Shown here one piece after another: positions 19,353-29,812 of a DNA stretch of 64,000 nucleotides. Within the stretch, counting starts at the first letter, position 1. Each line of letters begins with the position of its first letter. This stretch comes from Rahnella victoriana (GTDB taxonomy: Bacteria > Pseudomonadota > Gammaproteobacteria > Enterobacterales > Enterobacteriaceae). A program made the position numbers and the translations under genes. The stretch lies in NCBI RefSeq assembly GCF_004330295.1, contig NZ_SJOJ01000022.1, positions 1 through 64,000 on the forward strand. Direction: 5' to 3'. A model generated the notes under the pieces. That model did not search any database. It had not been told where the DNA came from and saw only the letters and a list, made by a program, of their open reading frames with translations.

Positions 19353-19631
19353 TTACTGAGGGAGAGATGCCTGATAGAGATTTTCCCACATCCCCTGCAC
19401 CAGAAGCTGATCGCGCGGCGACAGTTCACCGGCTTTGATGGCTTTGTCCAGGCCGTCCTGAACACGGAGTTTCAGCGCTTCGGCGGTGTGTTCACCGTTT
19501 TCTTCCGCTTCTGCCACGGCGACAGTCAGATGGCCCCGCAGATAACCACTGGCAAACAGTTCGTCGTCACTGGCGCTTTCGACCATATCGTCGATCAGCG
19601 TTAAAATCCGCGTTTCAAATTCTGCGATCAT
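19353..19631 (-). CDS. yfcL: YfcL family protein
   Basis: 92 residues, the same length as E. coli YfcL. Small, acidic and soluble ([35 protein letters not shown] at the start), with no membrane segment or catalytic motif that I can identify. Function unknown. It follows epmC by 24 bp on the same strand, so the two are probably one transcript ending at the terminator shared with mnmC. Confidence 0.88.
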   Translation of the reverse strand: MIAEFETRILTLIDDMVESASDDELFASGYLRGHLTVAVAEAEENGEHTAEALKLRVQDGLDKAIKAGELSPRDQLLVQGMWENLYQASLPQ

Positions 19632-19655
19632 TACTCTTCCTCTCGTATCCGGTAT

Positions 19656-20213
19656 TTATTCAATCGGCTGCAACGCCGGGAAGTCCGCAGGCGTCAAAGG
19701 GGGCGTATTGTAAAACGATTGTAACGCGTTAATAAAGCGCGCCGGTCTTTCAGGAATACCCTGTTCCAGCATGCGCAGCACTTCTTCACGCACTTTGTTC
19801 TGGAAACCCACGCGGTCCGGCTCGCAATCGCCGCTCAGGTTGTCGCAACTGACATTGAAACGGAAACCTGCCGCCGCGCAGAACAACCATTCGTAAGACT
19901 GGGGTTTGATTTCGACTTTCTCGAATTCACTTTGTGTTTGCGCATCGCGGCCGTCCGGGCAATACCAGTAGCCGAAATCCACTCGTTTACGACGCTCAGC
20001 ACCGGCCACGCACCAGTGGGAGATTTCATGCATACCACTGGCGTAATAACCGTGCGCGAACACAATGCGGTTAAAGGATTCCTGTTCATCGGCAGGCAGA
20101 TAGATCGGCTCGTCGTCGCCTTTGACTAAGCGAACGTTGAATTCCTCAAAGAAGCAGGAATCAAAAATGTCGATCAATTGATGATAGTTATGTGTTGCAG
20201 TCGAATCTGACAT
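19656..20213 (-). CDS. epmC: elongation factor P hydroxylase EpmC
   Basis: 185 residues from the ATG at 20213 (MSDSTATHNYHQ); E. coli EpmC has 182. An upstream start at 20270 would add 19 residues not seen in the family. Conserved HEISHWC (near residue 61) and the later GERRKRVDFGYWYCPDGRDAQTQSEFE region (given from memory of the family as EpmC-typical) are present, the histidines likely binding iron. It hydroxylates the beta-lysylated lysine of EF-P, the last step of that modification. Encoded with yfcL, as in E. coli. Confidence 0.94.
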   Translation of the reverse strand: MSDSTATHNYHQLIDIFDSCFFEEFNVRLVKGDDEPIYLPADEQESFNRIVFAHGYYASGMHEISHWCVAGAERRKRVDFGYWYCPDGRDAQTQSEFEKVEIKPQSYEWLFCAAAGFRFNVSCDNLSGDCEPDRVGFQNKVREEVLRMLEQGIPERPARFINALQSFYNTPPLTPADFPALQPIE

Positions 20214-20312
20214 AAAAGCTGTGAAACTCAGTAAGTGAGAAAGGGCGACAATATACCCTTGTTTAAACACCCGATTTCATGACCTCAGGCAAGCATTTTG
20301 CTGCTCCTGACA

Positions 20313-21113
20313 TTATAAATGCAGGCTTAACCAGTGCATGATTTCAGTGCCGTGATTATCATAAATTAACTTACAGCTCATCACGACGGAAACGGTCACC
20401 ACCATCGGGCGGATCATCTTCTGGCCTTTACTCAGCACCATCCGCGCGCCCAGCCGTGCGCCGATAAACTGCCCTGCCATCATCACAAAGCCCAGCACCC
20501 ACACCACTTTGCCGCCCAGAATGAAAAATAACAGGCCGCCAAAGTTGGAAGTGAAATTCAGCACTTTCGCATGCGCCGTGGCTTTTGCCAGATTAAACCC
20601 GCATAAGGTCACGAAAGCCAGTGCGTAGAAAGACCCGGCACCGGGGCCGAAAAAGCCATCGTAGAAACCGACGCAGCCCCCCGCCACCAGCGCATACGGC
20701 AGCGCATTCAAACGTCTGGCGCGATCGCTTTCACCCAGACGCGGTGTCAGCAGGAAATACAACCCGATGCAGATGATCAGCAGCGGCAGAACCTGACGCA
20801 GCATGTCGGCGCGCAGATGCTGGATCAGGATCGCGCCGATCACCGAACCGACAAAGGTGCAGGCGATATTCAGCTTCTGATCATTGAGATCCACCACCCC
20901 GCGCCGCACAAAGTACAGGCTGGCGGAAAAAGACCCGCCTATCGATGACAGTTTATTGGTCGCAATCGCCTGCGCCGGAGGAACCCCCGCCGCGAGCAAG
21001 GCAGGCAGGCTGATCAACCCGCCGCCACCTGCTATGGAATCGATGAAACCGGCAAAAAGTGCAACGAAAAATAAAACAACCAGAACCCACGGGGCAACAA
21101 TCAACCAGTCCAT
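20313..21113 (-). CDS. yfcA: TauE/SafE family membrane permease YfcA
   Basis: 266 residues (E. coli 269) with about eight hydrophobic segments. The family repeat appears twice: FVALFAGFIDSIAGGGGLISLPALLAAGVPP near the N-terminus and GGCVGFYDGFFGPGAGSFYALAFV near residue 145. TauE/SafE proteins export sulfite or organosulfonates; the substrate of YfcA is not established. It starts 44 bp after the mepA stop on the same strand, so it is likely read with mepA and perhaps aroC. Confidence 0.92.
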   Translation of the reverse strand: MDWLIVAPWVLVVLFFVALFAGFIDSIAGGGGLISLPALLAAGVPPAQAIATNKLSSIGGSFSASLYFVRRGVVDLNDQKLNIACTFVGSVIGAILIQHLRADMLRQVLPLLIICIGLYFLLTPRLGESDRARRLNALPYALVAGGCVGFYDGFFGPGAGSFYALAFVTLCGFNLAKATAHAKVLNFTSNFGGLLFFILGGKVVWVLGFVMMAGQFIGARLGARMVLSKGQKMIRPMVVTVSVVMSCKLIYDNHGTEIMHWLSLHL

Positions 21114-21157
21114 TTTCTGTCAGCTCGCTATGCATGGCGAAGAGTAAGTGAAACCTG

Positions 21158-22009
21158 TTAAAGAACGTGTTTATCCAGCAGCGCCTGACATGACGGCGGC
21201 AGCGGAGGCGGCTCTTTTTTCACCGGCTTGCCTGTCGAAGGCTTCGGAGGCAGGAACCAGCTTTGCAGTTCCGCACCACAGCCATCTCCCGGCGGCGGCG
21301 GTGCCTGGTTTTCACATTCCAGATTACCGACCGGGCAACGCAGACGTACGTGCATGTGCGCACGATGACCAAACCACGGACGCACTTTATGCAGCCATTC
21401 GCGATCCGTTCCGGCATCGAGGCAAAGTTGCTGTTTGATGGCCGGGTTGACGAAAATCCGCACCACGTCTTTATCCTGCGCCGCCATTTTGATCAGCGTT
21501 TCGATGCGTGGCTGCCACTGGCTTGCCACAATGGATTTGCCATTCGCGCTGACCAGATCGATAGGTTGCGGCCTGAGCAGCATTTGCTCACTCCAGCGCT
21601 GACGCGGCAGTTGCAGCCAGATGTCCACATCCAGCCCCGACTGATGGCTGGCATGACCGCTGCTGAATCGGCCGCCCGCAGGCATCGCCATATCGCCGAT
21701 CAGCATGGTGCCCAGCCCTTTTTGCTGCGCCTGCGTGCCGAGACGGGTGATGAACGCCAGCAAATCCGGTTGCCCGAAATAGCGGCGCTGATCGGTGCGC
21801 ATCACCTGATAATCAGGCGAATTCAGCGGCAATGGCTGCGCGCCTACCTGACAGCCATTGGCATAACTGCCAATGGCCTGCGGGACACCGGCAACCGGCT
21901 GGGTGATTTTCTGCCACGGCGTGGCCGCCATCGCAGGGGCGCACAGTGCAAGCGCCAGAAAACTGGCGCAGACAGCACGAAACACAGGAAGCGTACGTGA
22001 GGATTTCAT
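21158..22009 (-). CDS. mepA: penicillin-insensitive murein endopeptidase MepA
   Basis: 283 residues with a signal peptide ending near residue 28 ([12 protein letters not shown]). LAS-type metallopeptidase motifs are visible: [16 protein letters not shown] near residue 118 (His and Asp zinc ligands) and [14 protein letters not shown] near residue 215. It cleaves D-alanyl-meso-DAP crosslinks in peptidoglycan in the periplasm. Its start lies 8 bp after the aroC stop, a conserved aroC-mepA pairing. Several cysteines (CDAG, CPVG, CENQ, GCGAE) may form disulfides. Confidence 0.95.
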   Translation of the reverse strand: MKSSRTLPVFRAVCASFLALALCAPAMAATPWQKITQPVAGVPQAIGSYANGCQVGAQPLPLNSPDYQVMRTDQRRYFGQPDLLAFITRLGTQAQQKGLGTMLIGDMAMPAGGRFSSGHASHQSGLDVDIWLQLPRQRWSEQMLLRPQPIDLVSANGKSIVASQWQPRIETLIKMAAQDKDVVRIFVNPAIKQQLCLDAGTDREWLHKVRPWFGHRAHMHVRLRCPVGNLECENQAPPPPGDGCGAELQSWFLPPKPSTGKPVKKEPPPLPPSCQALLDKHVL

Positions 22010-22017
22010 CGGTTGGA

Positions 22018-23103
22018 TTACCAGCGTGGCACGGTGGAATGAACGTCGCCGTTCTGAGCGCGCTGACGCAGCAAATGATCCATCAGCACGATCGCCATCA
22101 TCGCTTCAGCGATCGGCACCGCGCGGATACCGACACAGGGATCATGACGGCCTTTGGTGATCATCTCTACCTGCTCACCTTCACGGTTGATGGTGCGACC
22201 CGGAACGGTGATGCTGGACGTCGGTTTCAGCGCCAGATGGGCAACCACCGGCTGACCGCTGCTGATCCCGCCGAGAATGCCCCCCGCGTGATTGCTTTCA
22301 AAACCGTTCGGTGTGATTTCGTCACGGTTCTCGCTGCCGCGTTTGGCAACCACAGCAAAACCGTCACCGATTTCCACGCCTTTCACCGCGTTAATGCTCA
22401 TCAGTGCATGCGCCAGATCGGCATCCAGACGGTCAAACACCGGCTCGCCGAGACCGACCGGCACGTGATCCGCCACAACCGTGATTTTGGCACCGATGGA
22501 ATCGCCTTCTTTTTTCAGCGCGCGCATCAGTTCATCCAGCGCTTCCAGCTTGCTTTCATCCGGGCAGAAGAACGGGTTGGTTTCGACCAGATCCCAGTCT
22601 TTCAGCTCGCAGGTGATATCGCCCATCTGGGACATATAACCGCGCACCTTAACGCCGAATTTTTCCAGCAGGTATTTCTTCGCCACGGCACCCGCCGCCA
22701 CACGCATGGCGGTTTCGCGGGCAGAAGAACGGCCGCCGCCACGGTAATCGCGCACGCCGTATTTCTGCTCGTAGGTGTAATCCGCATGTCCCGGACGGAA
22801 CACGTCTTTGATGGCACTGTAATCCTGCGAACGCTGATCGGTATTCTGGATCACCAGACCGATGCTGGTGCCGGTGGTCACGCCTTCAAACACGCCCGAC
22901 AGAATTTTCACTTCGTCGGCTTCGCGGCGTTGCGTGGTGTAACGCGAAGTGCCCGGACGACGACGGTCGAGATCGTGTTGCAGGTCTGCTTCGGTCAGCG
23001 CAATGCCCGGCGGCACGCCGTCAATAATACAGCCCAGTGCCACACCGTGGGATTCGCCAAAAGTGGTGACGCGGAAAAACTGCCCAATACTGTTCCCTGC
23101 CAT
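22018..23103 (-). CDS. aroC: chorismate synthase
   Basis: 361 residues from the ATG at 23103 ([20 protein letters not shown]), identical in length to E. coli; a GTG directly before it is ignored. Signature motifs are [47 protein letters not shown] and GGISSGQPV. It converts EPSP to chorismate with reduced FMN, the last common step of aromatic amino acid synthesis. Downstream mepA and yfcA follow closely on the same strand; prmB lies 77 bp upstream. Confidence 0.98.
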   Translation of the reverse strand: MAGNSIGQFFRVTTFGESHGVALGCIIDGVPPGIALTEADLQHDLDRRRPGTSRYTTQRREADEVKILSGVFEGVTTGTSIGLVIQNTDQRSQDYSAIKDVFRPGHADYTYEQKYGVRDYRGGGRSSARETAMRVAAGAVAKKYLLEKFGVKVRGYMSQMGDITCELKDWDLVETNPFFCPDESKLEALDELMRALKKEGDSIGAKITVVADHVPVGLGEPVFDRLDADLAHALMSINAVKGVEIGDGFAVVAKRGSENRDEITPNGFESNHAGGILGGISSGQPVVAHLALKPTSSITVPGRTINREGEQVEMITKGRHDPCVGIRAVPIAEAMMAIVLMDHLLRQRAQNGDVHSTVPRW

Positions 23104-23180
23104 CACGGCTCCTTAACCATTATGTTGATGGATTGCAGAATAGCCGGCGCTATGCCGGCCATCATTGTCAGAGGCGACTT

Positions 23181-24113
23181 TTAGTCTTTGTATGCGTGGA
23201 ATGTTTCCGCGCAATCGAGGAGTTGCTGTTTGGTCAGCATAAAGACACCGTCGCCGCCGTTTTCAAATTCCAGCCAGGTGAACGGGATCTCAGGATATTG
23301 ATCCATCAGATGCACCATGCTGTTGCCCACTTCACAAATCAGCACGCCGTTGTCGGTCAGGTAATCCGGCGCACAGGCCAGAATGCGGCGGGTCAGTTTC
23401 AGACCGTCAGTGCCGGAAGCCAGACCCAGAACCGGCTCGTGGCGATATTCCTGCGGCAGATCTGACATGTCTTCTTCGTCCACATACGGCGGATTGGTCA
23501 CAATCAGGTCGTATTGCAGCGGAGGCAGTTCGCGGAACAGGTCAGAGCGGATTGGCGTAACCCAGTTCTCGATGCCATGCGTGTCGATGTTGCGTTCTGC
23601 GACGGCCAGCGCATCGGCAGAAATGTCGACAGCGTCAACTTCGGTTTCCGGGAATGCATAAGCGCAGGCAATAGCGATACAGCCGCTGCCGGTACACATG
23701 TCCAGAATGTGCTGCGGTTGCTCACTCAGGATGCCGGAGAAACGGTTGGTGATCAGTTCACCAATCGGCGAGCGCGGCACCAGAACGCGTTCATCGACAT
23801 AAAATTCCATGTCGCAGAACCAGGCTTTATTGGTCAGATAGGCCACCGGGATGCGCTCGTTAACGCGGCGGATCACACGTTCAACGATACGGTGACGCTC
23901 GCTGGAGGTCAGGCGCGCGGTGTGCATATCTTCAGGAATGTCCAGCGGCAAAAACACGCTTGGCAAGACCAGTTGCACTGCTTCGTCCCACGGGTTATCG
24001 GTGCCGTGACCGTAATAGACATTGGCCGCGTTCAGGCGGCTGACGGTCCAGCGCAGCATATCCTGAATGGTATGCAGTTCACTGACAGCTTCGTCGACGA
24101 AAATTTTGTCCAA
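23181..24113 (-). CDS. prmB: ribosomal protein uL3 glutamine methyltransferase PrmB
   Basis: 310 residues, as in E. coli. It starts with TTG ([10 protein letters not shown], read as Met), with GGAG seven bases upstream. SAM-binding motif I is [15 protein letters not shown] near residue 140, and the glutamine methyltransferase signature is [11 protein letters not shown] near residue 205. It N5-methylates the conserved glutamine of ribosomal protein uL3. It precedes aroC and is divergent from smrB, as in E. coli. Confidence 0.96.
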   Translation of the reverse strand: MDKIFVDEAVSELHTIQDMLRWTVSRLNAANVYYGHGTDNPWDEAVQLVLPSVFLPLDIPEDMHTARLTSSERHRIVERVIRRVNERIPVAYLTNKAWFCDMEFYVDERVLVPRSPIGELITNRFSGILSEQPQHILDMCTGSGCIAIACAYAFPETEVDAVDISADALAVAERNIDTHGIENWVTPIRSDLFRELPPLQYDLIVTNPPYVDEEDMSDLPQEYRHEPVLGLASGTDGLKLTRRILACAPDYLTDNGVLICEVGNSMVHLMDQYPEIPFTWLEFENGGDGVFMLTKQQLLDCAETFHAYKD

Positions 24114-24316
24114 TTTTATTCTCCAGGCAGTGCACGGGTTTTTAACAGACGTTTAACCCATTATTTGCCGCATAGTTTGCCACGAAGCCCGCCACAAATC
24201 AGCAGCTAGTCAACGCACTTGCGCGATGTCTCGAAGAATTTAACCCTGAGTTTTCTTTAAACCGCAGGGCGACGGAAGGTACACTGTGTGAATTGAGCGA
24301 AAATGACGATGAAAAG

Positions 24317-24856
24317 ATGAAGAAAAAACACCTGCTCAGCCCGGAAGAAGCCGCGTTATTCCGCGAGGCCGTACCGGGCGTCAAGCGCCTGAAAAACGAT
24401 ACGATTACTCACCGTCCGCCACGGAAAAAGGTGGCCGAACTGTCACCTAAAAAGCTGATTCAGGAGCAGGTGGACGCAAGTTATTATTTTTCTGATGAAT
24501 TCCAGCCGATGTTGCAGGAAGAAGGCCCGGTTCGTCACATCCGGCCAGACATCAGTCATTTTGAACTGAAAAAATTGCGGCGCGGTGATTACTCACCCGA
24601 GCTGTTTCTCGATTTGCACGGTTTAACGCAGAAAGAAGCCAAACAGGAACTGGGCGCGCTGATCGCCGCCTGCCGTCGCGAACATGTCCACTGCGCCTGC
24701 GTCATGCACGGTCACGGCAAGCATATTCTCAAACAGCAAACGCCTTTGTGGCTGGCACAGCACCCTGACGTCGAAGCCTTCCATCAGGCCCCGAAAGAAC
24801 TCGGTGGCACCGCCGCCCTGCTGGTGCTGGTGGAGCTGGACGACAAAATCAGCTGA
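24317..24856 (+). CDS. smrB: endonuclease SmrB, ribosome rescue factor
   Basis: 179 residues from the ATG at 24317 ([12 protein letters not shown]), which matches the E. coli N-terminus; a TTG at 24293 would add eight residues. The C-terminal Smr domain has the catalytic [17 protein letters not shown] near residue 95 and [18 protein letters not shown]. The N-terminal [20 protein letters not shown] helix fits the ribosome-contacting hook. SmrB is recruited to collided ribosomes and cuts the mRNA between them. It is divergent from prmB and ends at a strong hairpin. Confidence 0.93.
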   Translation: MKKKHLLSPEEAALFREAVPGVKRLKNDTITHRPPRKKVAELSPKKLIQEQVDASYYFSDEFQPMLQEEGPVRHIRPDISHFELKKLRRGDYSPELFLDLHGLTQKEAKQELGALIAACRREHVHCACVMHGHGKHILKQQTPLWLAQHPDVEAFHQAPKELGGTAALLVLVELDDKIS

Positions 24857-24880
24857 CCCCACCCCAACCATCAGAAACGA

Positions 24881-24912
24881 GAAAGGCACAGCCGAAGCTG
24901 TGCCTTTCTTTT
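24881..24912 (+). terminator. smrB terminator
   Basis: Perfect 11-bp stem AAAGGCACAGC / GCTGTGCCTTT with a CGAA tetraloop, then CTTTTG. It stands between smrB and the ERIC element that follows sixA. Confidence 0.8.
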
Positions 24913-24943
24913 GTCTGTCGCTGAACTGTCTGTCTCAGAACAG

Positions 24944-25070
24944 ATCCCCTAAATAATTCGGATTGCAGGAAGGCGGCAAGTGAACGCATCCCCGGGAGCA
25001 TAGATAACTATGTGACCGGGGTAAGTGAGCGCAGCCAACGCATCTGCAATGCGAAGTATGACGGGGATTA
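24944..25070. repeat. ERIC element, 127 bp (copy 1)
   Basis: ERIC (IRU) core is recognisable: AATTCGGATTGCAGGAAGGCGGC at one end (only partly quoted as a family motif), a central palindrome CCCCGGGAGCATAG ... GACCGGGGTAAGTGAGCGC, then AGCCAACGCATCTGC and TATGACGGGGATTA at the other end. The length equals the canonical 127 bp. Its last three bases, TTA, are the complement of the sixA stop codon. Confidence 0.92.
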
Positions 25071-25556
25071 TACTTTGGCCATGACCTGGCATGGGCTGAA
25101 CTGCCAGTCAAACGTCCCCTGACCGGTTTCCCCGTTCAGCTCGATGCTGGCCATGGCTGATGTGGCAAACATCGGCGGGCAGACGCCCGGACACAGTTCT
25201 GCCACCAGATAACCGACCAGCGGCAGGTGAGAGACCACCAGCACGGCACTGACGCCGGTCAGCGCCAGATGTTGCAGTTCACTGGCGACCAGAGCAGGAT
25301 CACCGCCCGGCGTCAGCTCTTTCAGAATATCAATTTCAACGTTTTCAGGCAGAGCCAGACACTGGCGCACTTTTTCAAGTGTCTGCTGCGCACGCAGGTA
25401 CGGACTGACCAGAACACGGTCAATGTTGACGCCACGGCCATTCAGCCAGGCAGCCATATGTACTGATTCGTCACATCCGCATTCGCTTAACGGGCGAACT
25501 GAATCGCTTGCAGCTTCGAGAACTGCATCACCGTGACGCATAATTACAACTTGCAT
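25068..25556 (-). CDS. sixA: phosphohistidine phosphatase SixA
   Basis: 162 residues (MQVVIMRHGDAVLEAAS). Histidine phosphatase superfamily: RHG motif with catalytic His8, Arg in SPYLRAQQTLE near residue 55, and second His in VSHLPLVGYL near residue 108. It dephosphorylates the phosphohistidine of phosphotransfer proteins such as NPr or ArcB. The last codons and the TAA stop lie at the edge of an ERIC element, which supplies the stop codon. It is separated from fadJ upstream by about 414 bp. Confidence 0.95.
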   Translation of the reverse strand: MQVVIMRHGDAVLEAASDSVRPLSECGCDESVHMAAWLNGRGVNIDRVLVSPYLRAQQTLEKVRQCLALPENVEIDILKELTPGGDPALVASELQHLALTGVSAVLVVSHLPLVGYLVAELCPGVCPPMFATSAMASIELNGETGQGTFDWQFSPCQVMAKV

Positions 25557-25884
25557 ATTGCACCGCTTTTGTTAACAAAAATAGCGCTATACAGAAACGC
25601 CTTGCGTGCTGTATCACCCGTTGCCCAGCATGTCAGTCACCGCAGAGGTGACCGTTCTCATTACAAGATAGCTGTAAGGCAGTACATCCACTTAACGCGC
25701 TGTGCCCACATGCTTTGCATGGTAAGCATCAGCGGTCGGGCATTTTGCCTGAAAGTTCACGTAAAGAAAACGCTGTTTTTTACACCAACCCTTACCGGTT
25801 GTAAACCATTGTGCTGATTATTTAACCACTCGGGTTGTAGATCAATCGTTTGGCTTTGTTTCTGTACAAAGTCAGCCTCACCAT
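25557..25884. other. intergenic region between fadJ and sixA
   Basis: No gene. It must contain the sixA promoter. A perfect inverted repeat GTCACC-GCAGA-GGTGAC lies at 25636-25652; its role is unknown. Nothing else recognised. Confidence 0.5.
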
Positions 25885-25927
25885 AAAAAAGATCCCGCCG
25901 GCATATGTCTGGCTGCAAGCAGGATCT
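25885..25927 (-). terminator. fadJ terminator
   Basis: On the minus strand AGATCCTGC pairs with GCGGGATCT (one G-U), followed by TTTTTT. It lies about 45 bp past the fadJ stop. Confidence 0.75.
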
Positions 25928-25970
25928 GTTCCAGATTCGCGCGAAATTCAGCAATAAGCAGTGACCGCAA

Positions 25971-28172
25971 TCACACTTCACTGACCTTTTCGCGTGCCTC
26001 GCGCGCTGAACAGAATCCTTCCCCCTGCTCTGCGCGACGTAATAATCCTTCGCAGGGCGCAAAACGTTCGCCATATTGCTGCGCCAGTTGCTCAAGGGTT
26101 TTCACCACCTTGGCCACACCCAGCGATTCGATGTAACGGAACGGGCCACCGCGGAATGGCGGGAAACCAATCCCGAACACAGCCCCGAGATCGCCATCGC
26201 GGGCACTGCGGATCACGTTCTCATCGAGGCATCGTACCGCTTCGTTGAGCATCAGCATCACGCAACGGCGGGCGATCTCTTCTTCCGGTTGCTGCGCTTT
26301 TGGCGTGACATTCAGCAGGCGATAGACCGACGGATCGACCTGTTTTTTCTTCGCCGCCCGTCCTTTCTGGCTGTAAAGGTAGAAACCTTTGCCGTTTTTA
26401 CGCCCTTTGCGGTCGTCTTTAAGCACCGCATCAAAGCCGGACGGTGCGGCAAACCGCTCACCGAACGCCTCTTCCAGAATCGGTACGATTTTGGTGCCGA
26501 CATCAATCCCGACTTCGTCCAGTAACTGAACCGGTCCGACCGGGAAGCCGAAATTCACCAGCGCGCTGTCGATGTGATCGACAGGTTCTCCCGCCAGCAG
26601 GCAACGGGCCGCCTCATTGATATAAGGGGCAAGAATACGGTTTACATAGAATCCGGCGCTGTCGCCCACCACAATCGCTGTTTTCCCCTGTTTCTTCGCC
26701 AGCGCCACGGTGGTGGAAATCGTCTGTGCGCTGGTGCCTGCGTGGGGGATCACCTCCACAAGCGGCATTTTATCCACCGGGCTGAAATAGTGCAGACCAA
26801 TGACCTGTTCAGGTCTGGCGGCCTGCTCTGCGATGCGATGGATCGGCAGGGAAGAGGTGTTTGAGGCGAAAATCGTGTGCGGTGCGGCATTTTGTTCGAT
26901 TTCTGCCACCATTGATTGCTTGAGTGACAAGTCCTCAAATACGGCTTCCACCACGATATCGATGCGCGCAAACCCGCTGTAATCAGTGGTGCCGGAAATC
27001 AGCATCATCTGACGCTGCTGCTCGTTGCGGGTCAGCCTGCGGCGATGCACTTTTTTCTCCAGCAGATCCCAGCTGTATTTCAGCGCATGGCGGATGCCTT
27101 CGTGGTTAATGTCTTTGATGCGCACCGGCAGACCGGCTTTGGTGGCGGTCACGTTGGCGATACCGCCGCCCATCAGGCCGCCGCCGAGAATGCCCACACG
27201 GCGCACCGGCAGGGGTTCGGCGTCTCCGCCCTTTTCTTTCTTCAGCGCAGTAGAAGCAAAAAACAGGCCGCGCAACGCGGCGGATTCCGGCGTCATCACC
27301 AGTTCGCCAAACGCGTTGGCTTCGGCCTGATAGCCGTTACCGCTGCCCTGATCCAGCCCGGTTCTTACCACATCAATGATTTTTTCGGTCGCCGGATAAT
27401 TGCCATGCGTTTTGGCACGGGTTTGTTTGCGCACAAAATGGAACAGCACGCTTTTGCCCAGCGGCCCCCCTGCCAGCCGCGCCTGCCACGGTAATGGCGG
27501 ACGCGATTTACGTCCCTTCGCGACACGCTCCAGCGCCGTTTGCAGCAAAATAGAGTAAGGAACGGCATCATCCACCAGCCCCATCCGCAGCGCCTGTTTG
27601 GCGCGAACGCTGCGACCGGTCAGCATCAGCTCCAGCGCTTTTGGCGCGCCGATCAGACGCGGAAGGCGCTGTGTGCCGCCGGAACCCGGCAGTAAGCCCA
27701 GTTGCACTTCCGGCAGACCAAGTTGGGTTTTGTCATCCAGCGAGCACACTCGGGAATGACAGGCCAGCGCCAGCTCCAGTCCGCCGCCCAGACAGGCACC
27801 GTGAATGGCCGCCACCACCGGCACAGAAAATGAGGCAATGTGCGACATCACCGTCTGACCTTTCTGCGCCAGTTCACTGGCTTCGGCGGCCGTCCTGCAA
27901 CCGGAAATCATGGTGATATCGGCACCGGCAATAAACGAGTCCGGCTTGCCGGAAATCAGCACCAGACCTTTCAGATTCGGATACTGCTGCGCTTTTTGCA
28001 AAATGGCGCAAATTTGCTGAGCAAATTCAGCCTTTAAGGTGTTCACCTTTTCGCCCGGAACATCAATAGTGATGATGCCGATATGTTCTGCGGTAAACAT
28101 CAGTGAGAAAGCGGAAACCGGTTCAGTCGCTTCGGTTTCTGCGGGTTGTCGGTTTTCCATCGTGTCCCTCAT
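25971..28172 (-). CDS. fadJ: fatty acid oxidation complex subunit alpha FadJ
   Basis: 733 residues from the ATG at 28172, which overlaps the fadI stop as ATGA and has GGAGG seven bases upstream. The N-terminal crotonase domain has [17 protein letters not shown] and [15 protein letters not shown] (enoyl-CoA hydratase). The 3-hydroxyacyl-CoA dehydrogenase domain starts near residue 330 with [14 protein letters not shown] and continues to [18 protein letters not shown]. With FadI it carries out beta-oxidation, in E. coli mainly under anaerobic conditions. It is about 19 residues longer than E. coli FadJ (714), most of the difference at the N-terminus. Confidence 0.97.
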   Translation of the reverse strand: MRDTMENRQPAETEATEPVSAFSLMFTAEHIGIITIDVPGEKVNTLKAEFAQQICAILQKAQQYPNLKGLVLISGKPDSFIAGADITMISGCRTAAEASELAQKGQTVMSHIASFSVPVVAAIHGACLGGGLELALACHSRVCSLDDKTQLGLPEVQLGLLPGSGGTQRLPRLIGAPKALELMLTGRSVRAKQALRMGLVDDAVPYSILLQTALERVAKGRKSRPPLPWQARLAGGPLGKSVLFHFVRKQTRAKTHGNYPATEKIIDVVRTGLDQGSGNGYQAEANAFGELVMTPESAALRGLFFASTALKKEKGGDAEPLPVRRVGILGGGLMGGGIANVTATKAGLPVRIKDINHEGIRHALKYSWDLLEKKVHRRRLTRNEQQRQMMLISGTTDYSGFARIDIVVEAVFEDLSLKQSMVAEIEQNAAPHTIFASNTSSLPIHRIAEQAARPEQVIGLHYFSPVDKMPLVEVIPHAGTSAQTISTTVALAKKQGKTAIVVGDSAGFYVNRILAPYINEAARCLLAGEPVDHIDSALVNFGFPVGPVQLLDEVGIDVGTKIVPILEEAFGERFAAPSGFDAVLKDDRKGRKNGKGFYLYSQKGRAAKKKQVDPSVYRLLNVTPKAQQPEEEIARRCVMLMLNEAVRCLDENVIRSARDGDLGAVFGIGFPPFRGGPFRYIESLGVAKVVKTLEQLAQQYGERFAPCEGLLRRAEQGEGFCSAREAREKVSEV

Positions 28173-29482
28173 TGCGCGGCCTCCACAATCATCGCCCCGC
28201 CCAGGCCACCCGCTGCGCACGCTGTGGTCAGCCCGTATTTTCCGCCACGGCGGCGTAATTCATGCAGCGTTTGCGTAATCATTCGTGCGCCGGTTGCGGC
28301 AAATGGATGCCCGTACGCCAGCGAACCGCCCAGAACGTTAAATATATCCCAGTCTATTTCGCCAACCGCCTGACTGCGCCCGAGTTTTTCACGGGCAAAT
28401 TCATCACTGGCTAACATTTTGATATTCGCCAGCGTCTGCGCCGCGAACGCCTCGTGCATATCGATCAGATCCAGATCGCCCAGCGTCAGTCCGGCGCGAT
28501 CCAGCGCCAGCGGCGTGGCATAAGCCGGGCCGAGCAGCATATCTTCCCAGACGTCGATGGCGGCGAAGGCAAAACTTGTCAGATAACCCAGCGGTTTCAG
28601 ACCCAGTTCCCGCGCACGCGATTCACTCATCATCAGCACCGCCGCCGCGCCATCGGTCAGCGGCGTGCTGGTGGCGGCAGTGACCGTGCCGTGTTTGCGG
28701 TCAAACGCCGGACGCAATTTCGCGTACTGGCCGATTTCAGAGTTGAGACGAATATTGTTGTCTTTTTGCAGCACCTCGCGGTACGGCGGCACCTGCGCGG
28801 CCATCACCTGAGAGGTCAGATACCCCTGCTCCCACGCCTGCGCGGCCAGTGTATGCGAGCGGTGCGCCAGCTCATCCTGTTCCGCACGGCTGATGTGATG
28901 ACTTTTCGCCATTTGCTCGGCCGTATCGCCCATCCGCAAACCGGTGGAATATTCCGCGACCGCCGGTGGCACCGGCAGTAAATCGCGCAGTTTCAGTTTG
29001 CTGAAAATGGAAAGGCGCTGCGACAGCGTGCGCGCTTTATTCACGTCCACCAGTGCGCGGACGAGACGTTTACTGACGCCAATCGGCAACACCGAGGAGG
29101 AATCCGCTCCGCCCGCGATCCCGACACTGACTGTGCCGCTGAGAATGCTTTCCGCCACGTTCGCTACCGCCTGAAAGCTGGTGGCACAGGCGCGCGACAC
29201 ACTGTAGGCATCGGTCGAAACATTCATGCCGGTGCCCAGCACAATCTCACGCGCAATATTCGGCGCCTCCGGCATCTGCACCACCTGGCCGAAAACCAGC
29301 TGGTCGATGTCTTTCGGGTCTATCCCACTTTTTGCCAGCAGCTCACTGACCACGATTTTGCCGAGATCGACAGCAGGAATGCCGTGATAGGCGGTGGCCT
29401 GTTTCGCAAACGGCGTACGCAAGCCATCGACAATCGCAATGCGATCGCCCTCACGCGTTACCAGTGGAATGACTTTGTTCAT
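28169..29482 (-). CDS. fadI: acetyl-CoA acyltransferase FadI (3-ketoacyl-CoA thiolase)
   Basis: 437 residues (E. coli 436). Thiolase motifs are visible: nucleophile Cys in [13 protein letters not shown] near residue 98, [15 protein letters not shown] with the catalytic His, [17 protein letters not shown], and the second catalytic Cys in [12 protein letters not shown]. It cleaves 3-ketoacyl-CoA with CoA in the last step of beta-oxidation. It forms a translationally coupled operon with fadJ (4-bp overlap). A FadR-type operator stands 29-45 bp upstream of its start, so repression by FadR in the absence of long-chain acyl-CoA is expected. Confidence 0.97.
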   Translation of the reverse strand: MNKVIPLVTREGDRIAIVDGLRTPFAKQATAYHGIPAVDLGKIVVSELLAKSGIDPKDIDQLVFGQVVQMPEAPNIAREIVLGTGMNVSTDAYSVSRACATSFQAVANVAESILSGTVSVGIAGGADSSSVLPIGVSKRLVRALVDVNKARTLSQRLSIFSKLKLRDLLPVPPAVAEYSTGLRMGDTAEQMAKSHHISRAEQDELAHRSHTLAAQAWEQGYLTSQVMAAQVPPYREVLQKDNNIRLNSEIGQYAKLRPAFDRKHGTVTAATSTPLTDGAAAVLMMSESRARELGLKPLGYLTSFAFAAIDVWEDMLLGPAYATPLALDRAGLTLGDLDLIDMHEAFAAQTLANIKMLASDEFAREKLGRSQAVGEIDWDIFNVLGGSLAYGHPFAATGARMITQTLHELRRRGGKYGLTTACAAGGLGGAMIVEAAQ

Positions 29483-29510
29483 ACACGCTCCTGAGAAAAA
29501 ATAGGGTCTT

Positions 29511-29527
29511 AAGAGGTCAGACCTGAT
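29511..29527 (-). promoter_or_regulatory. FadR-type operator upstream of fadIJ
   Basis: AAGAGGTCAGACCTGAT contains the GGTCNGACC core of the FadR consensus, centred 37 bp before the fadI start. Confidence 0.75.
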
Positions 29528-29644
29528 AACTCAGTTTTAACCATGTATTTACATTTGGCAAAGCGAAAGGCAGTGAAGTGCGAGCAACAGCAAATTTTTC
29601 TGAAATAAGAAGGAGAAGAAATGCGACAGGCAGGAATAGCGGAC

Positions 29645-29675
29645 AAAAAAATACCGCTTATATAAGCGGTATTAC
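29645..29675 (-). terminator. yfcZ terminator, beyond the ERIC element
   Basis: Perfect 10-bp stem AATACCGCTT / AAGCGGTATT with an ATAT loop; on the minus strand it runs straight into a T-tract. It lies about 135 bp past the yfcZ stop, on the far side of an ERIC copy. Confidence 0.75.
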
Positions 29676-29685
29676 AATTTAAAAC

Positions 29686-29812
29686 TTCCCCTAAATAATT
29701 TGAGTCTCAGAAAGGCGGCAATCGAAGTAATCCCGATGAGCTGACATAAGTCAGTGATTCGGGTTACTGAGTGCAGCCAACGCATCTGCGGCTCAAAGTA
29801 TGACGGGGATTA
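29686..29812. repeat. ERIC element, 127 bp (copy 2)
   Basis: Same architecture as copy 1: CCCCTAAATAATTTGAG, AAGGCGGCAATCG, central ATCCCGATGAGCTGAC / GTCAGTGATTCGGG, AGCCAACGCATCTGCGG and TATGACGGGGATTA. Its terminal TTA is the complement of the yfcZ stop codon. It lies between yfcZ and its terminator, so it is transcribed. Confidence 0.93.

Noticed and set aside
21946-23184. 412-codon plus-strand reading frame opposite aroC
   Set aside because: Exact antisense of aroC and mepA ends; composition (His/Arg/Gln-rich) is that of a shadow frame and there is no ribosome binding site.
29542-29560. short palindrome ATGTA-TT-TACAT upstream of fadI
   Set aside because: Only five-base arms in AT-rich DNA; no known factor fits and the FadR site nearby explains the regulation.
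29621-29665. 14-codon plus-strand reading frame (MRQAGIADKKIPLI) after AAGGAG
   Set aside because: Good ribosome site, but it ends inside the yfcZ terminator hairpin on the opposite strand and has no promoter or neighbour to explain it; chance is more likely.
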